Below, piece by piece: positions 1-15,140 of a DNA stretch of 64,000 nucleotides. The stretch covers positions 4,152,306 to 4,216,305 of the forward strand of contig NW_027043829.1 in the NCBI RefSeq assembly GCF_037102585.1. Direction: 5' to 3'. The notes below the pieces were generated by a model. The model had not been told where the DNA came from and did no database searches. It was given only the letters and a program-made list of their open reading frames with translations. The number at the start of each line of letters is the position of its first letter. The first letter of the stretch is position 1. The translations under genes and the position numbers were made by a program. The DNA is from Saccharomycopsis crataegensis (lineage: Eukaryota; Ascomycota; Saccharomycetes; Ascoideales; Saccharomycopsidaceae).

Positions 1-2
1 CT

Positions 3-1715
3 AAGATTACCGATGATGACAAGGCTCAGATATCAGATAATCGTCACACAATATTCGATACCGCAGAACATAAATCATATTTGACTGATCTATTCACCGA
101 ACTTATTGCGGTCCAACCAGACTTTGATTCACTTCCATCACTGTACCCAAAAGCCCCAGAAATGGCCCCTTGGGACGACCATCCGGTGCTATCATACAAT
201 CATTTATCAGAAAAATATTTGAAAGTCACTGATCATCAAGTGAACAATTTGAAAGAAAAACATGCAGAATTTTTGGCTAAGATTTTAAATAAGAAGTCCA
301 AAGTTCATTTTGCCAATCATGGAGATGACCAAGAACATTTTTATATTGAGAACTCCAATGGTATTGTTTACGTTGGCGGAGGCAGATACTCTTGGTTTGC
401 ATTGTTATCCATAAAACACTTGCGAAGCATTGGATCCAAGCTCCCAATCGAAGTTTATATCCCATTTGAGGAGGAATATGAAAAGGAATTCTGTGAAGTG
501 ATTTTGCCTTCAATGAATGCCAAATGTCTTAAAATTTACGAAATTTTGGACTTAGAGGTTCTTAAGGATTCTAAGTTTAAAATCCAGGGGTTTATGTTGA
601 AGTCATTGGCCATTTTATTATCCAATTTTGAAAATATTTTGTTATTGGACGCCGATAATATGCCATACTTGAATCCAGACATTTTGTTCGTCAGCGAACC
701 GTATCAAACTTATAAATTTGTGGTTTGGCCAGATTATTGGGAAAGAACCACACATCCTAAATTTTATGAAATTCAAGGATTAGACTTGATCACCGAGAAC
801 TTGAAACTTAAGGACCCAAACACTGGACAACCGAAATATTCCAGTGCAGAACAAATCAAAAGTGAAGTTCCATTGCATGATTTGAAAGGAACCATCCCAA
901 ACCCATCTACTGAGTCAGGCCAATTATTGATTTCTAAAAAAGCCCATGCCGATGCGATCTTGTTATCATTATACTACAACATGTACGGACCAAATTACTA
1001 TTATCACTTGATTACCCAATGGGCCCCAGGTCAAGGTGATAAAGATACGTTCCTTGCTGCTGCCAATTTGTTGAACTCGACGTACTATCAAATCAAGACT
1101 ACGGTTAAGGCAATTGGGTATCACAAATCCAACGGGGAATTCAGAGGCACCGCCCAAGGTCAATACTCACCAATTGATGAATACAACTTCAAGACTTACC
1201 ATAAGAAATTATTGGCGATGTATGAAGAAGATTTTTGTATGCAAAAAGGTATCACAAAAAAACAATTGGAACAGTCTAAAACCTTGCAAGAGGAACTTGA
1301 GGAATACCAGAAAATCCAAATAGAAACTCTAACGCAATTTAGTGGGGAAGAGGATGAGGATAAGGCATTGAAAGATTATTATGCCAACGTATTTGACTTG
1401 CCGATTAAGTTAATGTTCGTCCATGAGCTGACTCCGAAATTCGATCCGTTGGACTTGATTTTGAACAACCAGATCACTAACGAAGAAAACACCGAGCGGA
1501 TCAGGTTCTACGACAACGTATTGACTGACCCAGGTTACTACCTGTTTGAGAAGATGCAGTGGCAATATATTTATGATTTGCTATGTGGTTCCGAAGATGA
1601 ACGGGTCCATATGGAATTCATTTCCAAGCAGATCGAGAACTTTGGCGATAGATATGATGAGGAGAAGTTTTGCCAGGCGATCCAAGACGAGATTGATTGG
1701 ATTGGGTCGAGGTGA
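3..1715 (+). CDS. MNN2/MNN5-type alpha-1,2-mannosyltransferase (GT71), 5'-truncated by window edge
   Basis: The frame is open from base 3 with no ATG before the edge, so the start and the expected N-terminal membrane anchor lie outside; 570 residues and the stop (1713-1715) are inside. The GT71 hallmarks are visible: a VGGGRYSW block near window codon 123, the following 'LLSIKHLR' helix, and a DADN (DxD-like, metal/sugar-nucleotide binding) motif near codon 216. Family knowledge: Golgi type II enzymes that add alpha-1,2-mannose branches to cell-wall N-glycan mannan. It is on the + strand alone, followed by GPX. A pentanucleotide GGTGA array begins at the stop codon. MNN2 and MNN5 are paralogous and I cannot say which it is. 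Family call is firm, paralogue call is not. Confidence 0.85.
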   Translation, partial: KITDDDKAQISDNRHTIFDTAEHKSYLTDLFTELIAVQPDFDSLPSLYPKAPEMAPWDDHPVLSYNHLSEKYLKVTDHQVNNLKEKHAEFLAKILNKKSKVHFANHGDDQEHFYIENSNGIVYVGGGRYSWFALLSIKHLRSIGSKLPIEVYIPFEEEYEKEFCEVILPSMNAKCLKIYEILDLEVLKDSKFKIQGFMLKSLAILLSNFENILLLDADNMPYLNPDILFVSEPYQTYKFVVWPDYWERTTHPKFYEIQGLDLITENLKLKDPNTGQPKYSSAEQIKSEVPLHDLKGTIPNPSTESGQLLISKKAHADAILLSLYYNMYGPNYYYHLITQWAPGQGDKDTFLAAANLLNSTYYQIKTTVKAIGYHKSNGEFRGTAQGQYSPIDEYNFKTYHKKLLAMYEEDFCMQKGITKKQLEQSKTLQEELEEYQKIQIETLTQFSGEEDEDKALKDYYANVFDLPIKLMFVHELTPKFDPLDLILNNQITNEENTERIRFYDNVLTDPGYYLFEKMQWQYIYDLLCGSEDERVHMEFISKQIENFGDRYDEEKFCQAIQDEIDWIGSR

Positions 1716-1737
1716 GGTGAGGTGAGGTGAGGTGAGG
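1711..1737 (+). repeat. GGTGA pentanucleotide microsatellite overlapping a stop codon
   Basis: About five GGTGA units run from the last codons of the mannosyltransferase into its 3' UTR, and the first unit supplies the TGA stop. Copy-number change downstream of that stop would not alter the protein. Confidence 0.8.
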
Positions 1738-2040
1738 ACGCTCAATTATTATGATATTTTTCTATCTTTTTTTTTTTCTTGTCTATTCTTTTTTTCTTAT
1801 ACATTTTGTGTATTTTCCAACATGAAAATTGAAAATTGCCAGTAACTACTTGGTGGCTATTATTAATCGCTGTAGGGGGTGTGGGCACCGCCTTTTGGAG
1901 TGCTTACCAAAGCACGAAGGGTCTGGCCGCAAGTCAGAAAGCAGTACAAAAAGGCCGTCAAAGTACTTATTTTACTGTTACAACGCACCCACATTCTTAA
2001 ACGTATCAAACAATCAAACACAAACCAAAACAAAATAATA
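1716..2040. other. intergenic, mannosyltransferase to GPX
   Basis: It holds the end of the GGTGA array, T-rich tracts (about 1764-1800) suited to a 3' end, and the GPX 5' flank. The GPX frame stays open upstream to 1876 without an ATG (see findings). No other gene seen. Confidence 0.5.
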
Positions 2041-2529
2041 ATGTCTGAAGCCCAATCTTTCTATGACCTCTGTCCTTTGGATAAAAAAGGAGAACCTTTC
2101 CCATTCAGCCAGCTCAAGGGGAAAGTGGTGATCATTGTCAATGTCGCCAGTAAATGTGGGTTCACTCCTCAATACAAGCAATTGCAAGAGCTTTCCGAAA
2201 AGTACCACGACAAAGGTGTTGAAATCATCGGTTTCCCATGTAACCAGTTTGGTAGACAAGAGCCAGGCAATGCTGAAGAAATTGCCAGCTTCTGTTCTTT
2301 GAACTACGGGGTTTCTTTCCCAGTGTTGAAGAAGGTTGATGTTAATGGCTCCAATGCTGACCCAGTATACGTGTGGTTGAAGTCAAAGAAGTCTGGCTTG
2401 TTGGGATTCAGAGGTATCAAATGGAACTTTGAGAAATTCTTGATCGACAGAGAAGGTAATGTTGTTGAAAGATACGGTTCCATCACCAACCCAACATCCT
2501 TGGAACCATCTATCGAAAAGTTGTTGTGA
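2041..2529 (+). CDS. HYR1: glutathione-peroxidase-like thiol peroxidase (GPX3/HYR1 type)
   Basis: 162 residues, close to the 163 of S. cerevisiae Hyr1. The peroxidatic cysteine sits in NVASKCGFTPQ (C39), the second GPX signature is GFPCNQFGRQEPG (C67), and the resolving cysteine is in the FCSLNYG block (C85). The WNFEKFL block supplies the conserved Trp/Asn. It therefore has the full set of an atypical 2-Cys, thioredoxin-dependent fungal GPX that reduces H2O2 and lipid peroxides and, in S. cerevisiae, relays oxidation to Yap1. I chose the ATG at 2041 because it aligns with Hyr1's start (MSE...). The frame continues upstream without an ATG but with a basic, acid-free peptide, possibly by chance. 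It could equally be called GPX1/GPX2, since paralogues are hard to separate by eye. Confidence 0.9.
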   Translation: MSEAQSFYDLCPLDKKGEPFPFSQLKGKVVIIVNVASKCGFTPQYKQLQELSEKYHDKGVEIIGFPCNQFGRQEPGNAEEIASFCSLNYGVSFPVLKKVDVNGSNADPVYVWLKSKKSGLLGFRGIKWNFEKFLIDREGNVVERYGSITNPTSLEPSIEKLL

Positions 2530-2973
2530 TTGTTATATCCAATGTTTTCTAATATCTTTCTAATATCTACGCGTTTCTCCTTTTTTTTTTGTATGTGTGT
2601 GTGTACTGAGTTTTAATTTTATGTTGATCTGTGTATTGTTTTTGTTGCCAATGAGATGTAAGACATCAATTGGAGGTGGAAGAAGATCTTGATAGTCATG
2701 CACCTAGACCTTTATCAAAGGATATTCCGGATAATAACCATCCCAATCATTTCGTAGGGGGTTATGTCATTACAATTGTTATATTAGTGTTATTACAGTA
2801 TGATGAGAGGCCTCTTTGCTGCCACCGTAAAAAAAAAAAAAGATCGTAAAAAAAAAAAAATTCCGAACCGATGAGCAGAAAAAATTCATGCTTCGTTATT
2901 GGTAAACTAACCATATTATATATAAATATATATATATATATACTAATATCAAAGTTTCTTGGGCTAGCTGGTA
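2530..2973. other. intergenic, GPX to DPH7
   Basis: Contains a GT-rich stretch near 2590-2606, two A12-13 tracts (2829-2860) and an alternating TATA tract (2917-2942) just before the DPH7 ATG. A 60-codon ORF at 2871 overlaps the DPH7 start out of frame; I regard it as chance or an upstream ORF. Confidence 0.45.
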
Positions 2974-4152
2974 ATGGAAGTCAACAGCAAACCATTTGCA
3001 AAACAAACCACAAAATTGCCGCCCTGTTGTTTGAAGTTTCATCCTTTAGATAACAGAATAGTGTTTGTTGGGACATACAAACTCGATGAGGTTAATAAAT
3101 TGAAATACGGATCCATTGAAGTCTATGAATATGTCGAAAAATCCTCAAAAGATAACCAAGAGTATTTAAATGCGTTGGATCTAGTCAAAGCCATTGAATC
3201 ACCAACCGCGATCTTGGATCTTCAGTTTTCTCCGTTCGACGATAATTTGTTTGCTACCGGTCATTCAAATGGTGTGATAATATTCTGGGAAACCACTCTT
3301 GGCCAATCGCCGTCCGATATACAAATCAACAAATTGGTGGAGTATCTGGTATTTGAAGACCCTACAAACTTGATAACCTCGATAAAGTTCTCCGACACTT
3401 TGAAAGACAGGATTCTCATAACTTCGACTTTTGGCAAGACAGTGGTGTTGAAACTAAACAATTCATCCATTTCAACCGAATCAACAATAATTAATACATC
3501 GTCTGTAGAAAACTCTCCATTACCTATCTCTCATTCGATTGAATCATGGATTGGGAACTTTGGGAACTTTGAATTGTCAAATGTGGTGTTCACCGGAGGC
3601 GATGACCTCAACCTTATATCCCATGACATTCGGTCCAATGATGTTATTTTCCAAACTGCCAATATTCATCAAGCAGGAATCACATCAATTTTGACCGCCA
3701 CCCCGGGTGATCACAATGGTAATGGGTGCTGGAAATCTAATGGGAACCATTTCCAGCTTGCCACCGGAGGTTACGATGATACTTTAAAACTTAGCGATTT
3801 GCGTTATTTACCAGGTTCAGAAGGTCAAGGCAGTACTTTGTTGCCTTATCCTCCAAGGGCGAGGAATGAGAAGAATTTAGGAGGAGGGGTCTGGAGACTT
3901 ACGCCTTTCAAGAATACCGCAGATAAGTTGATGGTTTGCTGTATGTACGATGGAGCTAAGATCGTTACTGCTGATGATGGATCTGCAAACGAAGATGTGA
4001 TTAAAATCGATAGAGTGTTTAGAAAAAACCATACGAGTATGGTATATGGAGGTGATACTTCCTTAAAAGATGATTTGATGGCAACTTGTAGTTTCTACGA
4101 CTGCTCATTGCAAATATGGTCTCCAGAAATCGTGGACGAATACCTGAATTAA
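2974..4152 (+). CDS. DPH7: diphthine methyl ester hydrolase, WD40 protein (DPH7/RRT2)
   Basis: 392 residues, close to S. cerevisiae Rrt2/Dph7 (387). It starts with the family's LPPCCLKFHP...FVGTYKLD opening and has WD-like blades, including a GHSNGVIIFW blade, a TGGDDLNLISHD blade and an ATGGYDDTLKLSDLR blade. The diagnostic GGGVWR motif is near residue 305, and the C-terminal ATCSFYDCSLQIW blade closes the propeller. Known role: demethylation of methylated diphthine on the eEF2 histidine, so that Dph6 can amidate it to diphthamide in the cytosol. The ATG at 2974 fits the family start. No oddities seen. Confidence 0.9.
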   Translation: MEVNSKPFAKQTTKLPPCCLKFHPLDNRIVFVGTYKLDEVNKLKYGSIEVYEYVEKSSKDNQEYLNALDLVKAIESPTAILDLQFSPFDDNLFATGHSNGVIIFWETTLGQSPSDIQINKLVEYLVFEDPTNLITSIKFSDTLKDRILITSTFGKTVVLKLNNSSISTESTIINTSSVENSPLPISHSIESWIGNFGNFELSNVVFTGGDDLNLISHDIRSNDVIFQTANIHQAGITSILTATPGDHNGNGCWKSNGNHFQLATGGYDDTLKLSDLRYLPGSEGQGSTLLPYPPRARNEKNLGGGVWRLTPFKNTADKLMVCCMYDGAKIVTADDGSANEDVIKIDRVFRKNHTSMVYGGDTSLKDDLMATCSFYDCSLQIWSPEIVDEYLN

Positions 4153-5268
4153 TATTGTCATTTGAAATTCATGTATAAGTATTATAAGTATTGAAAGCTT
4201 TTTTTTTTTTGATGGTCGATGTAAATTTTAAAAAATCTTATATATATATTAGAAATTGTAAAAATGATAGACCCTCTGAATAATTTATGGTCAAACGTCT
4301 TTGAGAAAGTACGTCTTACCAGATACAGAATCCTATCACAAGAGAAGCTAACACTCTTTGGGCGCAAAACTTAGCTCAATTGAACTTGTTTTCTATGTTT
4401 AACTGTACAAGAAACAAACGAAAACATAGATGAATGATGTTTGTCGTTATTTGTTTTCGGTGTTTGATATCTGGAAACCCTTGAGAGAGACTCACATCAT
4501 CCTGTGATTTCCGATTCTGTTTTGTTCTCTATCACTTGTAGTGTGGCTCATACTTACTAAAATCGCTCTTTTTTTTTTTTAGTTTATTAGCCAATTGCTT
4601 TAACCAAGTTTTTACAAAACATAAAGACGGTTTCTTCAAACTGTTATCGTCGTTAGATATTTCATCAGCCTTAGTCATAAGCCATTGAACATTCTATCAT
4701 TATCTATGTTCCATTCATTCATACTTACTTTTCCATAATTTTACCAGGAGATTTCCTGTATATATTGCTAGTAATGTAGAGTAATGACCTTACTCCGGAT
4801 GCTGGTTCCGATCATGCTAACTATTGTGATATTCCTTATTCCAACAAAGCCCCAAAATTTGTCCGAAAGAAAATAATTAGCCTCTACCTTGTAATATGAA
4901 GACTATGAAAAAGTGCAACGTATTTCTGAGAGTCCCACTAAAACTTCTGAAATTTTGTTGGCGAATGCCAATTTAATATATACACATAACAAGTAGCACC
5001 AGTATCTTTGATACAGTGTAAAGAAGCGAAATTTAGGGACGTAAAATATCTTCGTTTAATAGTTTGACAAAATGTGCGTAATAGAAATAATTAAAACAAT
5101 AAGAATAAAAATAATAATAACAATGATAACAGAATAATTGGAAGAAAGTTCATGAATATATATGGCCAGGTACAATATTAATAAGTACCCCATTTTGCAA
5201 TAGGGATTCCTACTGGGTGAAGAAATGAAAGGTTTATAAAGAAAGAATAAGTGAAGATCAATCAATGA
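4153..5268. other. intergenic, convergent DPH7 / CRZ1
   Basis: About 1.1 kb between two convergent 3' ends. I see T-rich tracts (4199-4211, 4567-4580) and AT-rich DNA, but no ORF with coding character, no tRNA-like A/B box pair and no repeat. The length is generous for a convergent yeast intergene, so an unrecognised ncRNA cannot be excluded. Confidence 0.4.
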
Positions 5269-6493
5269 TCAGCTGAATTCACTTTTGACATCTTTTACCA
5301 TACTATTAATGATCAGCTCATTGGGGGCGTCTGTACCAAAATGATTTAGACTAACCCCGTTGTATGTCATTTTTGGAATTTCATTCTTCATAGATTCAAC
5401 CTTGTTGATAGAGCCACCAATACCGTCGTAAGATGAAACATCCAAACCATGTAGCGAATTAACCGGGATCGACTCGAACATTGGCGCCGTAGAAATGTAT
5501 CCTTTACTAGAATAATTCTGCCTTAACTGATCAATCGCCTGCTGAGCAACTAAGTTAACCTGTGTTTGGTTCTGGTATGGCAGTTGTCCATCAGTCAATG
5601 GGGATAATGATTGGAGTGACGATATTCTTTCATTATTAATATCGTCCATTTCTTTTTCCTTTGCCTCTTTCATTAATGGCTTGATACATAACCAGCCAGT
5701 TTCGGTTCTGAAATGCCTACCCAACGCATCGGCTCTAGCAAATTTCTTGTTGCAACCCCATTTGGTCTTACCATCTTTCAAAAAACCACCACATTGAAAC
5801 TTCTTGGACCCTTCATGTAATAATTCGTGCCTTTTTTTATCATGGCCTCTGGTGAACTTTCTTCCGCAATGCTTGCAAGCAAAAGGTTTTTCAGTAGAAT
5901 GCGATTTCAAGTGAGATCTTAAATTGTATGGTCGATGAAATACCTTATCACATTTATCACAGGGATATGATTTCACGATGGCCCCATCCGTGGCATCCGG
6001 AGAGCTTGAAGCTGAAGATTGGTTTTTTTTTCTGCGACGGCGGGGAGTGATACCGGCAGACATTTCAGCAGCATAGATAACCGCATTAAAAGTGGAATTT
6101 GTCGTATCTTTTTGATTCAAATTATTGGCTGCGAGAATATCAACATTCAATGGAGGTAAATTGTAATTGGTGCCCGATAATTGATAATTCAAATTTAGGT
6201 TTCGGGGGTGGCTAAGGCGATTACCGGAATTTTCAAGAAATGAAGGATTAAGGGATGTTCTGTCAGCCACTGCAGGCATATTTAAATAACCTTCAATGAT
6301 ATTTGATTGGGATCTCATATTGTCATGGCTCCCAAATACTTGTTGTTGTTGTTGCTGCTGTTGTTGTTGTATGTAGAAGATTCTATCATTAGAAATGGAA
6401 GTATCTAGCAACGGTAATGAAGGAAGCACAAAATTAGTTCGGTTGTTCAAATTCATGCTTGATGCCACGAGAGCTTGCTGAGAAAGAGATTGT

Positions 6494-6525
<32 letters not shown>

Positions 6526-6651
6526 TTGCTGTGGAATAGTAAGAGATTGTGGGAAGTAGAAGATATCAGTAACATTTGGGTTATTGTTAATGTTCTTCTC
6601 GATTCCCTTGTTTCTATGGTAGTAGGGTTCCATGGTGGCTGTTTGGTACAT
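5269..6651 (-). CDS. CRZ1: calcineurin-responsive C2H2 zinc-finger transcription factor (CRZ1)
   Basis: 460 residues. Two classical C2H2 fingers (about residues 229-251 and 257-279; [19 protein letters not shown] and [19 protein letters not shown]) are followed by the unusual third finger typical of Crz1 (CGG...[20 protein letters not shown], about 285-318). The N-terminal half is disordered with two polyQ runs (about residues 40-54 and 95-105), encoded by mixed CAA/CAG. Known role: dephosphorylated by calcineurin under Ca2+ or cell-wall stress, enters the nucleus and binds CDRE sites. It is shorter than S. cerevisiae Crz1 (678) because of the N-terminus. ATG at 6651; an in-frame Met six codons later (6633) is a possible alternative. 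I did not see an unambiguous PxIxIT calcineurin-docking motif. Confidence 0.9.
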
Positions 6652-7397
6652 GGAGCAGGAATAATTTTTTAATCAGAGGTGGAATGATCCTTATTGTACT
6701 TGTATTGTTCTAAATCCTCCTGTTTCACTCAGTGGTGCTTCTTGTTCTTCTTGTTCTTCTTGTTCTTCTGCTGCTGCTGCTTCTTCTTCTCGGCATTCTG
6801 TTGGCAGGGATATCTGTCCGGCGACTGCTTTGTTTTTATACTGGCGGTGATTGACCACGCACTGCCTGGAATGCCGAGGCGCAGCGCCACCAAACAACAA
6901 TTTTGCAAGGCGGGTAATAAAAACACACACACACATTACTCTTTTCCCCACTTTTCCTCCCACTTTCCGAACAAACAATTCTTATATTTAAACACTACAA
7001 ACAGAACACTAATATGGACTCTTGTATCGTATCGACTACACTCTATATTGTTTCGCCATGTGTTATAATGTCTGTCCACAACCAACAAGGTCAACGCCAT
7101 CTATATCTCTCGGGATTCACACATGCGCCAACCCTCACCCGACCCGCAGGAAATGTGTAGGATCCCGGGGTCTAAGCCTTACAAAAAAATTCAAATGGGG
7201 AAAACAAAGTTGCAATCTACGTATGCACCACGGTGAATAAGCAGAGCATTGGCATAAATGATTGCCGTTAATAAAAAGTTATAATATTTGCTACATTACT
7301 GCTTTTAAAAATTATAATCGTTTCTTTATATATATTCTTTATTTACTTCTAGAATAATTTAACCTTAAAAACTTCATTCATAGCAAGACTCATTAGG
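6652..7397. other. intergenic, CRZ1 5' flank and ARO1 3' flank
   Basis: Contains a CTTCTTGTT-type repeat (about 6737-6790), an (AC)n stretch (about 6921-6935) and a more GC-rich block (7080-7240). ORFs here on both strands are low-complexity artefacts of the repeat. AT-rich DNA from 7250 probably holds the ARO1 terminator. No gene supported. Confidence 0.45.
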
Positions 7398-12325
<4,928 letters not shown>

Positions 12326-14816
12326 ATGCTTTCTCGTGCCTCTAGAGCAGCAACCCTCAGTGCTCACCGTCGCCAAGCAAGTATAGCTGCAAATTACTCA
12401 CTTCTATCAAATGAATCTGCCAGAAGGACTCTTCTTATACTAACTTTTCATTCATTAGGTACGAACTTTCGCTACTGCTACTGGCAATTTGGACTTTGGT
12501 ATTCCTGAAAATCTCAAATCCAGAGCCCCTCCGTATGAAAAGCTCGTTAACAAACTCTCAAAAGTCAAGGAAATCTTGAATAATGAACCTTTAACGCTTG
12601 CTGAAAAAATTCTCTACTCCCATCTTGTCAATCCAGAGGAAACTTTCTCATCAATTAAGACCGTGAGAGATCTCAGAGGCTTAGAATACTTGAAGCTCAA
12701 TCCTGACCGTGTTGCAATGCAAGATGCCTCGGCACAAATGGCTTTACTTCAGTTTATGACATGTGGGATGCCAAACACTGCTGTTCCAGCTTCCATTCAT
12801 TGTGACCATTTAATTGTCGGTAAAAATGGTGCCGAATCTGACTTGAAGGCTTCTATCGCTACCAACAAAGAGGTTTTCGACTTCTTGCAAAGTTGTGCTG
12901 AGAAATATGGAATCCAGTTTTGGGGACCAGGGTCTGGTATCATCCATCAAATCGTTCTTGAAAACTTCTCCACTCCAGGTCTCATGATGCTTGGTACCGA
13001 CTCACATACCCCTAACGCTGGTGGTCTTGGCGCCATCGCTATTGGAGTTGGTGGTGCCGATGCAGTTGATGCTCTTACTGGAACTCCATGGGAATTGAAA
13101 GCACCAAAGGTTTTGGGTGTTCATTTGACTGGTAAACTTAATGGATGGACTTCTCCAAAGGATGTGATCACTACCCTCGCAGGTATCCTTACTGTTCGTG
13201 GTGGTACTGGTTATATTGTCGAATATTTTGGTGAAGGTGTTTCAAGCCTTTCTTGTACTGGTATGGCTACAATCTGTAATATGGGTGCCGAAATTGGAGC
13301 AACAACCTCTACTTTCCCATTCCAACAAGCCCATCACGACTACTTGCATGCTACTGGGCGTGGTGCTATTGGTGATGCCGCTGCGAAGGTTAACAAGCAA
13401 TTTTCATTCCTTAAGGCTGATCCTAATGCCGAATACGATAAAGTTATCGAAATTGATTTGAATACTTTGGAGCCACATGTCAATGGTCCATTTACCCCCG
13501 ATCTTTCTACTAAAATCAGTGAATTCGGAGCTACTGCCGAAAAGAATGGTTGGCCAGGAAAGATATCCGTGGGTCTTATCGGTTCTTGTACGAACTCTTC
13601 TTACCAAGATATGACCAGGGCTGTGGAACTTGTCAAACAAGCTCGTGATTTTGGTCTCAAACCTAAAATTCCATTCTTTGTTACCCCTGGGTCCGAACAG
13701 GTTCGTGCTACCATTGAGCGTGATGGTCTCATCAAAACTTTCCAAGAATCTGGTGCCACTGTTCTTGCTAACGCTTGTGGCCCATGTATTGGTCAGTGGG
13801 ACCGTCAAGATGTTTCTAAAACATCGAGTGAAACTAACGCTATTTTCACTTCTTTCAACAGAAATTTCCGTGCCCGTAATGATGGTAATCGTAATACCAT
13901 GAATTTCTTGACCTCTCCAGAAATTGTCACCGCCATGATTTACTCTGGTGATGCAAACTTCAACCCAGTTACTGACGAAATCATCACTGAAGATGGCAGA
14001 AATTTCAAGTTTAACCCACCTGTGGGTCATGATCTTCCATCCGATGGTTTCATTAAGGGCCGCGAAGAATTTTACCCAGAAGTTGCTCCTCAAATACACC
14101 CAGAAGTTAACGTCAATGTTTCTCCAGAATCAACTCGTTTGCAATTATTAGAACCATTCGAAGCTTGGAATGGTGAAGAACTCGAAACAACTGTATTATT
14201 GAAAGTAGAAGGAAAATGTACCACTGATCACATCTCTGCTGCTGGTGCTTGGTTGAAGTACAAGGGTCATCTTGAAAATATCTCCAACAATACTCTTATT
14301 GGTGCCCAAAACAAGGAAACTGGCGAAGTTAATAAAGTCTATGACCTCGATGGAGCCCAGTTCTCAATTCCAGAATTGATGATCAAATGGAAGGAAGAAA
14401 ATCGTCCATGGATCGTTATTGCTGAACATAATTATGGTGAAGGCTCAGCTCGTGAGCACGCTGCATTATCTCCACGTTTTCTCGGTGGTAAAATCATCCT
14501 TGTTAAATCTTTCGCTCGTATTCATGAAACCAACTTGAAGAAACAGGGTATGCTCCCATTATGGTTTGCTGATGAAGCTGATTATGATAAAATTGGTAGT
14601 GGGGATGTCTTGAAAACTTTAAATGTGCGTGATATGGTTGCTAAAAACGGCGATAACGGCGGTTTTATTGATATCCAAGTTACTAAGAAGGACACTCAAG
14701 AAGAGTTCATTATCAAGGCTAAGCACACAATGAGTAAAGATCAAATAGAATTCTTCAAAGCCGGTAGTGCCATCAATTATATTGGCAATTTGAGAAGAGA
14801 AAAGCATAATCAATAG
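12326..14816 (+). CDS. ACO2: mitochondrial aconitase-family enzyme ACO2 (two exons, GC-AG intron)
   Basis: Exon 1 is 12326-12376 and encodes a basic presequence starting MLSRASRAATLSAHRRQ. Exon 2 is 12459-14816 and continues VRTFATATGNLDFG. Spliced product 802 residues. It matches S. cerevisiae Aco2 more closely than Aco1 along its whole length (for example QDASAQMALLQFMT and the ending AGSAINYIGN). The three Fe-S cysteines are in GSCTNSSY and ANACGPCIGQW; HCDHLIVG, GTDSHTPNAGG and GEGSAREHAALSPR are active-site blocks. Role: citrate/isocitrate and, in yeast, the homocitrate to homoaconitate step of lysine synthesis. Without splicing, exon 2 has no upstream ATG in frame, which supports the intron. 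A shared promoter with ARO1 fits amino-acid biosynthesis. Confidence 0.93.
12377..12458 (+). other. intron of ACO2, GC-AG type
   Basis: 82 nt. It begins GCAAGT, has a perfect TACTAAC branch point (12439-12445) and ends TTAG at 12458. It is the only boundary I found that joins the presequence frame to the aconitase frame. The nearby GT at 12381 gives 78 nt and the wrong frame. Confidence 0.85.
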
Positions 14817-15140
14817 GATATGTTTATTTTTTGTAAAGATATTAATAATATACTCTGTTTATAGTGTTTGAAATGAAACGATAATAAAAATGAACAAGTA
14901 GCGATTACAAGATCAACACGAAGTGCTCCCAACACATAAAAAAGAATATTCACGGTACAAGTTTTCAAACGCCAAAGTAACTGAAAATCTATCTGACAAA
15001 AATACATTAATACAATAAAAAAAAAAAAAAGATTTTAGAATATTTATACTAGATGTAGGGTGATAAAACACCAGAGAAGTCTTATTTTTCCAATAGCAAA
15101 AAGAAAGAAAGGTATTTAAATTACGAAAGAATGCCGAAAT
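14817..15140. other. intergenic, convergent ACO2 / FAA2-like
   Basis: AT-rich 3' flanks with an A14 tract near 15017-15030. Nothing else recognised. Confidence 0.4.

Noticed and set aside
6475-6978. Leu-, Phe- or Lys-rich ORFs near CRZ1
   Set aside because: They are reverse or shifted readings of the polyQ codons and of the CTTCTTGTT repeat.
12381-12458. GT-AG alternative for the ACO2 intron
   Set aside because: 78 nt keeps the presequence frame and does not join to the aconitase frame.
13404-14099. 231-codon minus-strand ORF opposite ACO2
   Set aside because: Shadow of the conserved aconitase; its translation has no family features.
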